Of a stretch of DNA of 64,000 bases, positions 1 through 9,410 are shown in pieces. The notes beneath the pieces were generated by a model, which was given only the letters and a program-made list of their open reading frames with translations, made no database searches and was not told the DNA's origin. Each line of letters opens with the position of its first letter. Positions within the stretch are counted from its first letter, which is position 1. Source of the stretch: Planctomycetota bacterium (lineage in GTDB: Bacteria > Planctomycetota > UBA1135); the NCBI GenBank assembly GCA_008501825.1, contig QQUA01000004.1, positions 186,001-250,000 of the forward strand, written 5' to 3'. Made by a program: the position numbers and the translations under genes.

Positions 1-1026
1 AACCCGTACCACTTGGCGGGCCAAGGCCAAATCGATCAAGCGGCTGCAAAGAGCTTGAAAGTCCAAACCGGTTAAAGCCATGAGCTTGGGATACATGGAA
101 ATGGAAGTGAAACCGGGAATGGTGTTGATTTCATTGAGATAAGGACGGCCATCTTTGGCCATCAAAAAGAAATCCACCCGGGCCATGCCGCCCAAACGCA
201 AGGCGCGGAAAGCCTGAGCCGCCATTTCTTGCAGCATTTCCACTCGCCGCGGCGCCAAGTTCGGGGCCGGCACGAACAACTCGGCGGTGTCGTCCAAATA
301 TTTGGCCGAGTAGTCGTACCACTCCTTCGGACGAATTTCGCCGGGAGGAGAAACCAGCAACTCGGGGCCGTCCAACACCGCGATTTCCAATTCCCGCACT
401 TCCAACGCCGGCTCGATCAACAGATGATCGTCCACCTCGAAAGCCTGGTCCAAGGCTTCGCCGAGTTGCGCCGCTTCCATCACCCGGCTGATGCCGACAC
501 TGGAGCCCAGCCGCGCCGGTTTCACGAACAAGGGAAATGGCTGCCAGGCGGCGATCTCGGCCAGCACTTCCGCCCGCCGGTTTCGAAAATCCACCTTGGC
601 CAGGTCGAGCCAATCGACCACCGGCAAACCGGCGCTGCGCAAGACGTGCTTGGCCAGGGATTTGTCCATCGCCACCGCCGAACCGATGCAGTCGCTGCCG
701 ACGTAGGGAGCTTCCATCAGTTCCAGCCATCCCTGGACCGTGCCGTCTTCGCCGCCGGGCCCGTGCAACACCGGAAACACGCATTCCACCCCGTCCTGCA
801 AAAAGGGCGGGCCGCCGGAACCAAGGGGAGTTTGCCCTTCGAACAGCCGGCGGGAATCCTCTTCATCGAGCCAGCCGCCCTGGCGATCGATGCCCTGCAA
901 AACCACCTCGAATCGGTCCGGATCCAGGTGTTCCACCACCGCGGCGGCGGAACGCAGGCTGACTTCGTGTTCTTCAGAAATGCCCCCGAAGAGGACGGCC
1001 AGTTTGAGCTGAGGGGATGCCGTCAT
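1..1026 (-). CDS. ddl: D-alanine--D-alanine ligase (3' end cut by window edge)
   Basis: ATP-grasp ligase that makes D-Ala-D-Ala for peptidoglycan in the cytoplasm. The minus strand reads open for 342 codons from ATG 1026 to base 1. The N-terminus has the family's LFGGISEEHEVS stretch, the middle has VFPVLHGPGGEDGTVQG, and the last part has the ATP-grasp metal-site motif NEINTIPGFTSISMYP. Family members are about 300-370 aa, so only a few residues are missing. A TAGACT hexamer lies 10 nt before the ATG, suggesting a very short leader. The gene is divergent from the M1 peptidase and their 5' ends overlap or abut. Identification is firm; I cannot say what follows it. Confidence 0.95.
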   Translation of the reverse strand, partial: MTASPQLKLAVLFGGISEEHEVSLRSAAAVVEHLDPDRFEVVLQGIDRQGGWLDEEDSRRLFEGQTPLGSGGPPFLQDGVECVFPVLHGPGGEDGTVQGWLELMEAPYVGSDCIGSAVAMDKSLAKHVLRSAGLPVVDWLDLAKVDFRNRRAEVLAEIAAWQPFPLFVKPARLGSSVGISRVMEAAQLGEALDQAFEVDDHLLIEPALEVRELEIAVLDGPELLVSPPGEIRPKEWYDYSAKYLDDTAELFVPAPNLAPRRVEMLQEMAAQAFRALRLGGMARVDFFLMAKDGRPYLNEINTIPGFTSISMYPKLMALTGLDFQALCSRLIDLALARQVVRV

Positions 1027-2684
1027 GGCGGCGAACAGTCTACATTGAGGGCCGACCCCACCGCATTCCCCTTTTGTTCAGCCCTCTCCTTTGCCTCCTG
1101 CTGCAAGCCCCGTCTCCGGCGGCGCTTCCCGATCCGGCTCTGCCCGGCCGAGGTCAAGCCGGTTTGGACGTAGGCCATTACCACCTGGAATTGGTGCTGC
1201 AGCCGCCGAGCCGGCGCCTTCTGGGCAAGGCGCGCTTGCGGATTCAAGCCCCCTTTCCCGAAGACGGCTTGCGTTTGGATTTGCATCCGGATCTGCAAGT
1301 GGAGTCGGTTCGGTGGCAAAACCGCAACCACGACTTTTCGCAAGCCCGGCGCAAGCTGTGGATCCCGCTGCCGGATTCGCCGGAGCCGGAATCGACCGGG
1401 GATTTGGAAATCCGCTATCGGGGCACCATGGCGGAAGACGAATCCCAAGGCGAACCGGTCGGCTTACTGGCGGATCGGCGATCCCTGGTGAGTTATCTAC
1501 AACCCGACGGCGCCCACCACTTCTTTCCCTGTAACGATCATCCCAGCGACAAGGCGACCTACCAGATTGATTTGTTCCTGCCCTACGACGGTTTCGGTGC
1601 CGCCACCGGAGCCTTCGGCGGACTTTCTTTCCTGCCCGGCTCGATGCGCTGGCGATGGCAAACCGAGAAACCTTTGGCCACTTATCTCTTGGCGGTGGCG
1701 GCGGGCCCGTTTCAAGCCATCGCCCGGCCAGGCAAAGTACCGATTTTGGACTTGGCTTGGAGCGAAGACGCCGACCGGATTCGGCGCCATTACCAAGTGG
1801 CCGCCGACATGATTCCGTTTTTGGAAAGCCGATTCGGCCCCTATCCCTTTGAGCGTTACGGTCACGTGTTCCTGAACCGGCCGATCGGAGGCTTGGAAAA
1901 CCAAACCATGACCGTGATCGGTCGCGGCGCCGGCTTCGGCCAGCCCGAAGGCCTGATGATGCACGAATTGGCTCATCAATGGTTTGGAGATTGGGTCAGT
2001 CCGAAGCAATGGCGAGACCTTTGGCTGAGCGAAGGCTGGGCCACTTATTGCGAAGTTCTTTGGATGCAAGAACGCCAAGGGGACCAAGCCGCCGCCCAGT
2101 TGTTGCGGGAATGGCGCAACTCGGCGCTTTACCTCGGCCGCCGCCATCATCCTTGGACTTTGGCCAACCCGGACCCGGACTACCTGTTCGACTTCCACTT
2201 GGTCTATAACAAGGGAGCCCTGGTCTTGCACATGCTGGCTCAATTCATGGGAAGCGATCGCTTTCACGCCGCCGCCCGCCACTTTTTGCAACGAAACGCC
2301 GGCGGCAACGCCGACACCGCTTCCTTTCAAAGCGCCTTGGAACAGGGAAGCGGCGAAGACTTGGAATCCTTTTTCCAAGCCTGGGTCCACGCCAACCGGC
2401 TTCCCCTGTTGAAGGGTGAGGTACGGCAGGTCCGCCGCCGCCAGGGTTGGCGGACGGTGGTCCGAGTGCAGCAGCTTCAGGCCGGACCGGCCATGCCCTT
2501 GTCGCTGCCCTGGGTCCTTTCCGGACCGAAGGGAAGCCATTCGGGCCGAACCCGAATGAACGGCCGACAAAGCGAATGGACCGTGGACTTAGAATTCCAA
2601 GCCAAGACGCTGCAACTCGACCCGAACCGGGAACTGCCGGCGCTTTTCAGCGGCAAAGGAAACGGCCGCTTCCAAGCCCGCTAA
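1017..2684 (+). CDS. Secreted M1-family zinc aminopeptidase
   Basis: Gluzincin that removes N-terminal residues from peptides, probably in the periplasm. The zinc motif HELAH is at about residues 316-320 and the third ligand lies in LSEGWATY at residue 339, the expected HExxH-x18-E spacing. A GGLEN substrate motif precedes it. At 555 aa it has the N-terminal beta domain and catalytic domain but no ERAP-like helical C-terminus. The N-terminus has a hydrophobic stretch with leucines and a PSPAALPDP segment resembling a signal peptide. The start is uncertain: ATG 1017 overlaps the divergent ddl start by 10 nt. TTG 1074 lies after a TACATT box and would begin just before the hydrophobic core, but lacks basic residues. 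Neither has a clear Shine-Dalgarno. Confidence 0.9.
   Translation: MPSWRRTVYIEGRPHRIPLLFSPLLCLLLQAPSPAALPDPALPGRGQAGLDVGHYHLELVLQPPSRRLLGKARLRIQAPFPEDGLRLDLHPDLQVESVRWQNRNHDFSQARRKLWIPLPDSPEPESTGDLEIRYRGTMAEDESQGEPVGLLADRRSLVSYLQPDGAHHFFPCNDHPSDKATYQIDLFLPYDGFGAATGAFGGLSFLPGSMRWRWQTEKPLATYLLAVAAGPFQAIARPGKVPILDLAWSEDADRIRRHYQVAADMIPFLESRFGPYPFERYGHVFLNRPIGGLENQTMTVIGRGAGFGQPEGLMMHELAHQWFGDWVSPKQWRDLWLSEGWATYCEVLWMQERQGDQAAAQLLREWRNSALYLGRRHHPWTLANPDPDYLFDFHLVYNKGALVLHMLAQFMGSDRFHAAARHFLQRNAGGNADTASFQSALEQGSGEDLESFFQAWVHANRLPLLKGEVRQVRRRQGWRTVVRVQQLQAGPAMPLSLPWVLSGPKGSHSGRTRMNGRQSEWTVDLEFQAKTLQLDPNRELPALFSGKGNGRFQAR
1037..1042 (-). promoter_or_regulatory. Putative -10 hexamer of ddl (TAGACT)
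   Basis: TAGACT on the minus strand ends 10 nt before the ddl ATG. It overlaps TACATT on the plus strand (1041-1046), which could serve the divergent peptidase gene. It fits the TAnAAT-type box with short spacing seen before several other genes in this window. No convincing -35 box was recognised. Confidence 0.45.
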
Positions 2685-2720
2685 ACGGGGAGACCGCCGC
2701 AGCAGCACGCCGCAAAGAAC

Positions 2721-5003
2721 TTGGAATCGACCCACCCGTCGCCGGCCGTCTCACCCTGGAGACTGCCTCTCATCGCCTTGGGCGCCGCCTTGGCGGCTTG
2801 GCTGCTCTACTTCCCGATCTTGCAGGCCGACTTCGTCTACGACGACAAGATCCTGCTCCAAGACAACCTTTTCATTCGATCTTGGGACGCGCTATGGAAG
2901 TCCTTCACCCTTCCTTATTGGGAAATGATTTCGGAGCGGCGCTACGCCGCCGGTTACTACCGGCCGCTGGGCACGGTGATGTACACCTTGCTGTGGCACG
3001 GCGGCGGCGGTGAAGCCTGGATTTTCCACGCTGCATCGCTGCTGTTACACAGCGCCACTGTTATGACTCTGGTGCTCCTCGCCGGGCGATTGGGTTTCCC
3101 GCCCATGGTCGCCGGCGCCGCCGGCTTGTACTTCGCCTTGCACGGGGCCCAGATTCAAACTGTGGCCTGGGCCAGCGCCTCCACCTATTTGCTGGCGACC
3201 TGGTTGTCGTTGATGGCGGTGCGAGCCTATTTAGCGGATAAACCGGCCAGCATGGCTCTTTGGTTGCTGCCGGCGATGCTGGCTCAAGAAATGGCTTTCG
3301 GGGTCGCCGCCTTATTGTTGGCTTCGATCTTGTGGACCTGGACCGGGAAACGCAAAAGCGCCGCTTGGTTGTTGCTGCCGGCGGCGGTGGTCTGTGGCTT
3401 GCGAGTTCTGGCTTTCGACCATTGGACCGCCGGTTTCGCCCAGCCTTCCAACTTCGCCATCTTGGGATTTTCTTTCGGCGAGCAACTGGCCATCAGTTTG
3501 AGTTTGGTGGCCAAGTACCTGGGATTTTTATTCTGGCCTTGGCCCCATGCACCTTTCCGGCCCTTACGCTTGGATTACGGCGCCGCCAGTTTGGAACGCG
3601 GTCTCCCGGCTTTGCTGGGCTTGTTGCTTCTGATCGCCGGAGCGATTTGGTGGTTGAAACAGAGTCGCCGCAGCCCGGCCAAAGGAATCGCCTGCGGTTT
3701 GTTGCTGTTTCCCTTGTTGACCGTTCTGAACCTCGGCAGTTTGGGCCAGTTTCCTTTCGAGGAGCGGTTCCTGTATTTGCCGGCCGCCGGTTTCTGTTTA
3801 GGTCTCGCCGCCGTAGCCGCCGGCCTGTTTGCCAACCGGGAAAGCTCTCCGCAACGAATTCGGATCGCCACCGCCGTCCTGCTGTTGCTGGCTTTGCTGC
3901 AGGGAGCCTTTGCCTGGAATCCGGTAAGCCACTGGCAAAACGAAGAAGCCTTTTACCGCTGGGCTCGGCAAAGCTCCCCGAACGCGGTGATGTCCTATTT
4001 GGGCCAAGCCGGTTTGCTGCAACAACAAGTTCAGGAAATGCCGGCGGACGATCCCCGGCGGCAACAAAAGCTGGACAATGCCATGTACGTGTTGCGTCAA
4101 GCTCAGGACATTGACCGGCGCAAATACTACGTCACCCCCACCGATTGGAATTTACTTCACGCCGCGGTCGGCAACACCTTGGTCCTCGGAGGGGAAGCGC
4201 GCCTGGCTTTCGATTTTTATGAAGCCTTGTTGATGCACGACCCCCTGGCGCCGGAAAACAACCACGGCATGGCAACCGCTCTGGGAACCCAGGCGCTCCA
4301 AGATCTAGCCCAAGGAAGGCTGGAACAAGCCCGGGACGGCTTTCAAAAGGCCCTTGGTTACTACGAGAAAGCCCTGGCCGGCGATCCGTCATTGGCCTCC
4401 GCCTGGCTAGGTAAGGGCAACTGCCTGGTCAACCTGGGCAAAGTGCAGGAAGGACTCCCGTTCCTGGAGAAGGCCTACAGCCTGGAACCGGACGACGAAG
4501 TGGTCCTGCTCAACTTGGTCCGTGTTTTCGGTCAGACCGGCCGGTTCCAAAAAGCGGGTCAGTTCTTGCGGGAATTTTTGGACCGTCATCCCGGCGATCC
4601 GGAAGTGAGCCTGGAATTGGGCAAGCTCCATTCCATGCAAGGCGAGGAATGGCTGGCGCAAGGCAAGACCGAGGAAGGCTTGGCCAGCTTCCGCCGCTCG
4701 ATCCCTTATTTTGAAACTTGTTTGGAAGCGGATCCCTACCACCCGGAAGCGTTGCTCGGCCTTGGACGGGCGCTGGCCTTCCAACGGGAATTTCAAAAAG
4801 CGCTGCCGCTGTTGCAAAAGGCTTTCATGATTGCACCGGAAGACGAGCGCCAAGCCATGGTGTTAGCCAGCGTCTACGTGGAACTCGGGCAGTGGGAAAC
4901 GGCGGCTCAGGTTTTGGAGGAGCATTTAGCCAATCAACCGAACTCGCCCCGAAAGGCGGAAATGGAAGCTCAAATCAAAGCCCTCCGGGAAGCGGCTCAG
5001 TGA
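2721..5003 (+). CDS. Polytopic membrane protein with C-terminal TPR repeats (TMTC/GT-C-like)
   Basis: A 760-aa protein. The first ~420 residues contain many hydrophobic helices; the rest is soluble tetratricopeptide repeats (for example LGKGNCLVNLGKVQEG and LLGLGRALAFQREFQ). The first loop carries FVYDDKILLQDN, and YYRPLGTVMYTLLWH follows, the pattern of TMTC-like and other GT-C membrane mannosyltransferase-type proteins. The acidic DD is where GT-C enzymes hold their catalytic Asp. Donor and acceptor are unknown. The start is TTG 2721, 36 nt after the peptidase stop, with no good Shine-Dalgarno and no in-frame ATG nearby. It precedes a YqgE gene by 13 nt, so the three genes may be co-transcribed. 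Function beyond the fold is inference. Confidence 0.8.
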   Translation: MESTHPSPAVSPWRLPLIALGAALAAWLLYFPILQADFVYDDKILLQDNLFIRSWDALWKSFTLPYWEMISERRYAAGYYRPLGTVMYTLLWHGGGGEAWIFHAASLLLHSATVMTLVLLAGRLGFPPMVAGAAGLYFALHGAQIQTVAWASASTYLLATWLSLMAVRAYLADKPASMALWLLPAMLAQEMAFGVAALLLASILWTWTGKRKSAAWLLLPAAVVCGLRVLAFDHWTAGFAQPSNFAILGFSFGEQLAISLSLVAKYLGFLFWPWPHAPFRPLRLDYGAASLERGLPALLGLLLLIAGAIWWLKQSRRSPAKGIACGLLLFPLLTVLNLGSLGQFPFEERFLYLPAAGFCLGLAAVAAGLFANRESSPQRIRIATAVLLLLALLQGAFAWNPVSHWQNEEAFYRWARQSSPNAVMSYLGQAGLLQQQVQEMPADDPRRQQKLDNAMYVLRQAQDIDRRKYYVTPTDWNLLHAAVGNTLVLGGEARLAFDFYEALLMHDPLAPENNHGMATALGTQALQDLAQGRLEQARDGFQKALGYYEKALAGDPSLASAWLGKGNCLVNLGKVQEGLPFLEKAYSLEPDDEVVLLNLVRVFGQTGRFQKAGQFLREFLDRHPGDPEVSLELGKLHSMQGEEWLAQGKTEEGLASFRRSIPYFETCLEADPYHPEALLGLGRALAFQREFQKALPLLQKAFMIAPEDERQAMVLASVYVELGQWETAAQVLEEHLANQPNSPRKAEMEAQIKALREAAQ

Positions 5004-5016
5004 TTATCCTGGAGGG

Positions 5017-5568
5017 GTGAGCGCCACCCCGAACCCCGGCAACTTTCTGCTGGCCAAGCCGTCCATGGTGGATCCGAACTTCGAAGGCTCGGTGGTGTTG
5101 TTATGCGCCCACTCGGAGGAAGGATCGCTGGGTTTGGTGGTGAACCGGCCGATGGAAATTCCCTTGAGCCGCCTGCTGCCGGAAGAAAAAGAATTCCAGA
5201 GCTACGCGGATCCCTTGTTTTGGGGCGGACCGGTCGGCATGGATCGATTGCACGTCCTCCATGGCGGGGATGCCGATTTGGAAGATTCCCTGGCCGTGGG
5301 CCCTGGAATCGGCTTTGGCGGCAGTTTGGAAGCCCTGGCCGAAGTTTGGAAAAAAGGTAAGTCGGTCCGTTTTTTTCTTGGCTATTCCGGTTGGGACGCC
5401 GGGCAGTTGGAAGCGGAAATGGAACACGGAGTTTGGCACGTGGCGCCGGCTCTGGCCACCGACGTGTTTGGACCGGAAACCGCCCACTTGTGGCAACGCC
5501 TGGTCGCTTCCTCCGATGCTCGTTATTCGTGGTTGAAGGATCAACCGGACGATCCCGAGTGGAATTAA
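5017..5568 (+). CDS. YqgE/AlgH family protein
   Basis: A 183-aa protein matching the UPF0301/AlgH family along its whole length: an N-terminal GNFLLAKPSMVDPNFEGSVV segment, then GSLGLVVNRPM, WGGPV and the late FFLGYSGWDAGQLEAE motif. The biochemical role of the family is unsettled; it has been linked to transcriptional control in pseudomonads. The GTG start has a purine-rich GGAGGGG run immediately before it, unusually close for a Shine-Dalgarno, but the family alignment supports this start. It is the last gene of the plus-strand group and ends 40 nt from a convergent gene. Confidence 0.9.
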   Translation: MSATPNPGNFLLAKPSMVDPNFEGSVVLLCAHSEEGSLGLVVNRPMEIPLSRLLPEEKEFQSYADPLFWGGPVGMDRLHVLHGGDADLEDSLAVGPGIGFGGSLEALAEVWKKGKSVRFFLGYSGWDAGQLEAEMEHGVWHVAPALATDVFGPETAHLWQRLVASSDARYSWLKDQPDDPEWN

Positions 5569-5570
5569 AG

Positions 5571-5597
5571 TCCGGAGGCTGGCATCGGCCTCCCGGA
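5571..5597. terminator. Inverted repeat between convergent genes
   Basis: TCCGGAGGC and GCCTCCCGGA form a GC-rich stem (one bulged C) with a ~7-nt loop. It lies between two convergent stop codons (5568 and 5609), a typical place for a bidirectional terminator. There is no clear T-run on either side, so intrinsic termination is uncertain. Confidence 0.4.
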
Positions 5598-5608
5598 GAC
5601 TCCAGGAT

Positions 5609-8113
5609 TTACCGGCTTTCTTGGTCCCCGGTGGTTTGACTTTTCAAAACCAAAGCGCCTTGTTCATCGACGGCCAAAACGATTTTGGTCAGGCGGCCGT
5701 CTTCAATGACGAAGTCTCCTTTCCAATAGGCATCTTCACCGGCCAGAGGCTCATCCCGGCGCCAGCGTTGCCGCAGAGGACCGCGAATTTCCATTTGATA
5801 ACGACCTGGATCCAATCGGAAACTGGCCAACTTGCTCCAGCCATCCCGGCCGTAAAAGCGGTAGCTTCGCTGTTCCTGTTCAGACCAAGAGCTTTGGCCC
5901 TCCGGCGCGATTTTGATTTCCTGAGCCCGAATCGCCGGCTTGTCTTCCATTTCCACCTGAACCAAACCCTGGGCCACGGGAACAAGATCCAGGGTCAAAA
6001 TGGAGTCGGCTTGCACCACCACTTCCCGTGGTTTCACTTGCCAAAAAGAGTCCCGATGCTGGAAGGTCAACAAACAGGGAGACATGGTCAAGGTCACCGG
6101 GCCGTCCTTTAAATCGGGAAACTTCAACGGCGGTCCCCAGCGGCGATCCCATACATCCCTCTCCACTCCCGGAGGCGCTTTGCGTTCCAGTGTGACCTTC
6201 CCCGGTCGAATCAAATCGGGGCGGCTGGTGGTCAGGGTGATTTTAGCCACCGGCAAAGCCACGTCATGGCGGGAGCTTTGGGCCGGAACGATGCGGTCGA
6301 CGTCGGCCACCGGCCCTAACCAGCGGTTTTCCGGGTGGGCAGCGAAGCGCAAACTCCTTTCCGGAACGGCTTCCACCTGCCAGCGGCCGTCCGGGTCGGT
6401 GCTTAGCCATTCGTGGAAGTTGTCATCGCCATGTTCGTGTTCATCGGTGAGTTGGATATTGGCCGGATACACCGGTTCACCCACCGCGGTCAGGCGCCCG
6501 CTCAAGGTTCGTAGGCGCCCTAAATCAAACCGGACTTCATGGGGTCCTTCCGGCATGTCGACGTCACCCAAGACCCGCCATCGGTCTCGGCCGGCCAACT
6601 GCAAACGAGCGTTGTAACGGCCCGGGGTGACTTCCAACTCGGCTTGGCCGCCGATCAATTCCACCTTGGCCGTCTCCCGGATTCCGCGCTCTCCCCAGTG
6701 GTCGGTGCGCAGGACGAAATGGGCGCCGTCCAACAACTCTTTGGGTTCCACCAATACCGTGGCCGTCAATTGCTGCTTTGGTTTCAGGGCAATCTCATAA
6801 GGCCCGTCTCCTTCCAGAGTTTGATCGGCTCTCAGGCGCCGGCTTTCTTTTTCCCGGACCAAAATGCCGGTTTTTTCCGCTTGCCAACCAGGCTCTACTT
6901 CGAACCTGCCTTCGGCATCGGCGGCGACCCACTGCAATAAATCGGCATCATTCAAGGGGTGAGGATAGTAACTGACCCCAAAACCGGATTGCACGCGGAT
7001 GGTGGCCACTTCGAATTCCAAATCTTGATCCGGCTCCTGCAACAACAAACGACCTGGGCGAGGGAAATGCCCGACCACGATTTCTTCGCCTCCTTTCAAT
7101 CGGCGCAGGCTTTGATAATGAAGCCAGTAACGATTCTGCCGGATGACCAAGATTTCGCTACCGCCGTAAATCGCCGCCGGCGTGACCAAGGCCCAACCTT
7201 GCTCATCGGTTTTCTGCGCCGGCCGCAAACGCCCGAAAACGATTTCCGCTCCGGCCAATGGATTTCCTTGACGATCTAGGAAACGCACTCGCAAATCTCT
7301 TTCCGGCTTGAGACTGACCGTCTTTTCCACTGGGTTATCCCGCGTACCGCGAGGACGCCTCATCCGCATGGTGCGATCGGCGAAACCTTGGAGTCGAAAT
7401 CGAAGATAGTAATTTCCTGAAGCCGGCAGACTCAATTTGCCAGCGGAGTCGGTTCGTTCTGCCGGCCGCGGGATGGGCACCCACTCTCGAGTTCTTTGAA
7501 AGCGATTTTCACCTTGGGCTTCGCTTTGAAAGCCCATTTCCACCTCGACCCCGGCCAAAGGAGTTTTGTCCCCGTCCTGCACTACGGTCAAATTCAAACC
7601 CGGATCTTTCTCCAAGCGCACCAACAATTCGCGACCGGCGTAGGCGGTTTCATTCATTACCGGATGCCCTTCCGCCCAAAAGTCCAAGCGTCTGGAATAT
7701 TCGCCCTGCCATCCCGGTCGCCGAGGGGCCACCGGCAAGCGGAAGCTTCCTTCTTCATCCGTGCGAGTGGTCTTGGCATCCATGGAGCTGAAGACCAAGG
7801 CCCCTTCCACCGGCTCGCCTTCAGGGTCCAAAACCCGTCCGAACAAAGTAATGAACTCTGGAGCTTTGGAGGCCGCTTCGACTTCCTCCGCCGGTTCGGC
7901 TTCCACGGTTTCCGCTTCCGCCATGGAGGTTCGCCCTCCGGCATCTCGGCGTCCGGCCGGACCGTGGCCTTCTTCGGAAACTCCGTTCTGTTCAGCCGCC
8001 TCAAGGCCCGGATCGCCGGAAGCCGCCTCGGCTTTCGGGCTGAAGTCCATCAGCATCAGGGCGCAAAGCCCGAGTATGAGCGCGATCGCGAACAGCGGCA
8101 GGAGGGACTTCAT
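5609..8113 (-). CDS. Membrane-anchored CpReg-repeat protein
   Basis: An 834-aa protein with one N-terminal hydrophobic segment (LLPLFAIALILGLCALMLMD), an acidic Ser/Gly/Glu-rich linker to about residue 90, then a series of beta-sandwich modules. The first module, GRVLDPEGEPVEGALVFSS, is a clear carboxypeptidase-regulatory-like repeat; further copies include VRFLDRQGNPLAGAEIVFG. No peptidase catalytic domain is present. Such modules usually act as extracellular adhesion or scaffold domains. It resembles the products at 45641 and 48333 and the C-terminal part of the sigma-factor fusion at 11524, so the window holds a small paralogous group. The ligand is unknown. It ends convergently with the YqgE gene. 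Confidence 0.75.
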   Translation of the reverse strand: MKSLLPLFAIALILGLCALMLMDFSPKAEAASGDPGLEAAEQNGVSEEGHGPAGRRDAGGRTSMAEAETVEAEPAEEVEAASKAPEFITLFGRVLDPEGEPVEGALVFSSMDAKTTRTDEEGSFRLPVAPRRPGWQGEYSRRLDFWAEGHPVMNETAYAGRELLVRLEKDPGLNLTVVQDGDKTPLAGVEVEMGFQSEAQGENRFQRTREWVPIPRPAERTDSAGKLSLPASGNYYLRFRLQGFADRTMRMRRPRGTRDNPVEKTVSLKPERDLRVRFLDRQGNPLAGAEIVFGRLRPAQKTDEQGWALVTPAAIYGGSEILVIRQNRYWLHYQSLRRLKGGEEIVVGHFPRPGRLLLQEPDQDLEFEVATIRVQSGFGVSYYPHPLNDADLLQWVAADAEGRFEVEPGWQAEKTGILVREKESRRLRADQTLEGDGPYEIALKPKQQLTATVLVEPKELLDGAHFVLRTDHWGERGIRETAKVELIGGQAELEVTPGRYNARLQLAGRDRWRVLGDVDMPEGPHEVRFDLGRLRTLSGRLTAVGEPVYPANIQLTDEHEHGDDNFHEWLSTDPDGRWQVEAVPERSLRFAAHPENRWLGPVADVDRIVPAQSSRHDVALPVAKITLTTSRPDLIRPGKVTLERKAPPGVERDVWDRRWGPPLKFPDLKDGPVTLTMSPCLLTFQHRDSFWQVKPREVVVQADSILTLDLVPVAQGLVQVEMEDKPAIRAQEIKIAPEGQSSWSEQEQRSYRFYGRDGWSKLASFRLDPGRYQMEIRGPLRQRWRRDEPLAGEDAYWKGDFVIEDGRLTKIVLAVDEQGALVLKSQTTGDQESR

Positions 8114-8158
8114 CAGATGGAGGCGGGAAATGGAAGGAAGGGTGGAGCGTCTAGACCT

Positions 8159-8164
8159 ACAATA
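8159..8164 (+). promoter_or_regulatory. Putative -10 box before mqnC (TACAAT)
   Basis: TACAAT lies 46 nt upstream of the mqnC ATG, in the 97-nt divergent spacer. An AAGGAG Shine-Dalgarno (8192-8197) sits between it and the start, so unlike several other genes here mqnC seems to have a conventional leader. Confidence 0.4.
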
Positions 8165-8210
8165 ACCGGATTCCGGGGCCAGTAACCACGCAAGGAGTTC
8201 GCTTCAGTTG

Positions 8211-9392
8211 ATGTCCACTTCCCTCGAGAGTCTTGCCGGCAAGGTCATGGACGGCCAGCGCCTTAGCGCCGAGGAAGCCCTGTGCCTGCACCAGGAGGCG
8301 GATATCGCCACTTTGGGCCTGCTGGCCGATGAGATCCGGCGGCGCAAGCACCCGCAGCCGGTGGTGACCTACATCATCGATCGGAATCTCAACCCAACCA
8401 ACGTCTGTATCACCGATTGCGGATTTTGCGCTTTCTACGCCCGGCCCAAGGACGAGGCCAAGGCCTATGTTTTGGATCGGGAAGAAATCTACCGCAAGAT
8501 CCAGGAGACGGTGGATGTCGGCGGCGTCCAAATCTTGATGCAGGGCGGCCACCACCCTTATCTGAAGGTGGACTGGTTCGAATCGCTGCTGTCCGACATC
8601 AAGCAACGCTGGCCCAAGCTTCACTTGCACGCCATGAGCCCCCCGGAAATCCACCACTTGGCCAGGATTTCCAAGATCAGCACCCGGGAAGTCATTCGCC
8701 GCCTGAAAGCCGCGGGCATGGATTCCATCCCCGGCGGCGGCGCTGAAATCTTGGTGGAGAGTGTGCGGGAGAAAATCGCTCCGAAAAAAGCCACCACCGA
8801 TGATTGGCTGCGAGTGATGGAGGAAGCCCACGAGGAAGGGTTGAAGACCACCGCCACGATGATGTTCGGACACGTGGAAACCGTGGCCGACCGCATCGAG
8901 CATTTGAACCGTTTGCGGCAGGTGCAAGACCGGACCGGAGGTTTCACCGCTTTCATTGATTGGACCTTCCAACCCGGCGGCAACCCGATGGGCGAAGCCT
9001 TGTTGCAACAGGGTTGGCGCAAAGCCACCTATGTCGAATATTTTCGAACCACGGCGGTAGCTCGCATCTTTCTAGACAATTTCGACAACTTGCAAGCCAG
9101 TTTCGTCACTCAAGGTGGCGAAGCGGCGGCCCTGGCCCTGCGCATGGGCTGCAACGATTTCGGCAGCGCCATGTTGGAAGAGAACGTGGTTTCCGCCGCC
9201 GGTTGCTTCGAGCTGGTCGGCTTGAAAGACATCGAGGACCGGATTCGAGGTGCCGGCTTCGTGCCGCGGCAGCGAAACCAGGCTTACCAAATCATCGACT
9301 CCCGCGGCCCGGAACCACTCCCTGGTGAATTGCAGGGATGTGGTGCCGCCGCCACCGGCCGCCACGACAAAGACAAGGCTTTCGCCCGCTGA
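8211..9392 (+). CDS. mqnC: Cyclic dehypoxanthine futalosine synthase (radical SAM)
   Basis: Radical SAM enzyme of the futalosine route to menaquinone; it cyclises dehypoxanthine futalosine. The cluster motif CITDCGFC gives Cys66, Cys70 and Cys73, followed by AFYARPKDE and the family motifs LMQGGHHPYL, MDSIPGGGAEIL and FIDWTFQPG. At 393 aa it is slightly longer than typical because of a polar tail. ATG 8211 is preferred over TTG 8208 because of the AAGGAG upstream. It stands alone here, 30 kb from mqnE and mqnA. MqnB and MqnD are not in the window. Confidence is high; MqnE is the main alternative but is clearly encoded elsewhere. Confidence 0.93.
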   Translation: MSTSLESLAGKVMDGQRLSAEEALCLHQEADIATLGLLADEIRRRKHPQPVVTYIIDRNLNPTNVCITDCGFCAFYARPKDEAKAYVLDREEIYRKIQETVDVGGVQILMQGGHHPYLKVDWFESLLSDIKQRWPKLHLHAMSPPEIHHLARISKISTREVIRRLKAAGMDSIPGGGAEILVESVREKIAPKKATTDDWLRVMEEAHEEGLKTTATMMFGHVETVADRIEHLNRLRQVQDRTGGFTAFIDWTFQPGGNPMGEALLQQGWRKATYVEYFRTTAVARIFLDNFDNLQASFVTQGGEAAALALRMGCNDFGSAMLEENVVSAAGCFELVGLKDIEDRIRGAGFVPRQRNQAYQIIDSRGPEPLPGELQGCGAAATGRHDKDKAFAR

Positions 9393-9410
9393 GAAATCCG
9401 GCGACCGGCT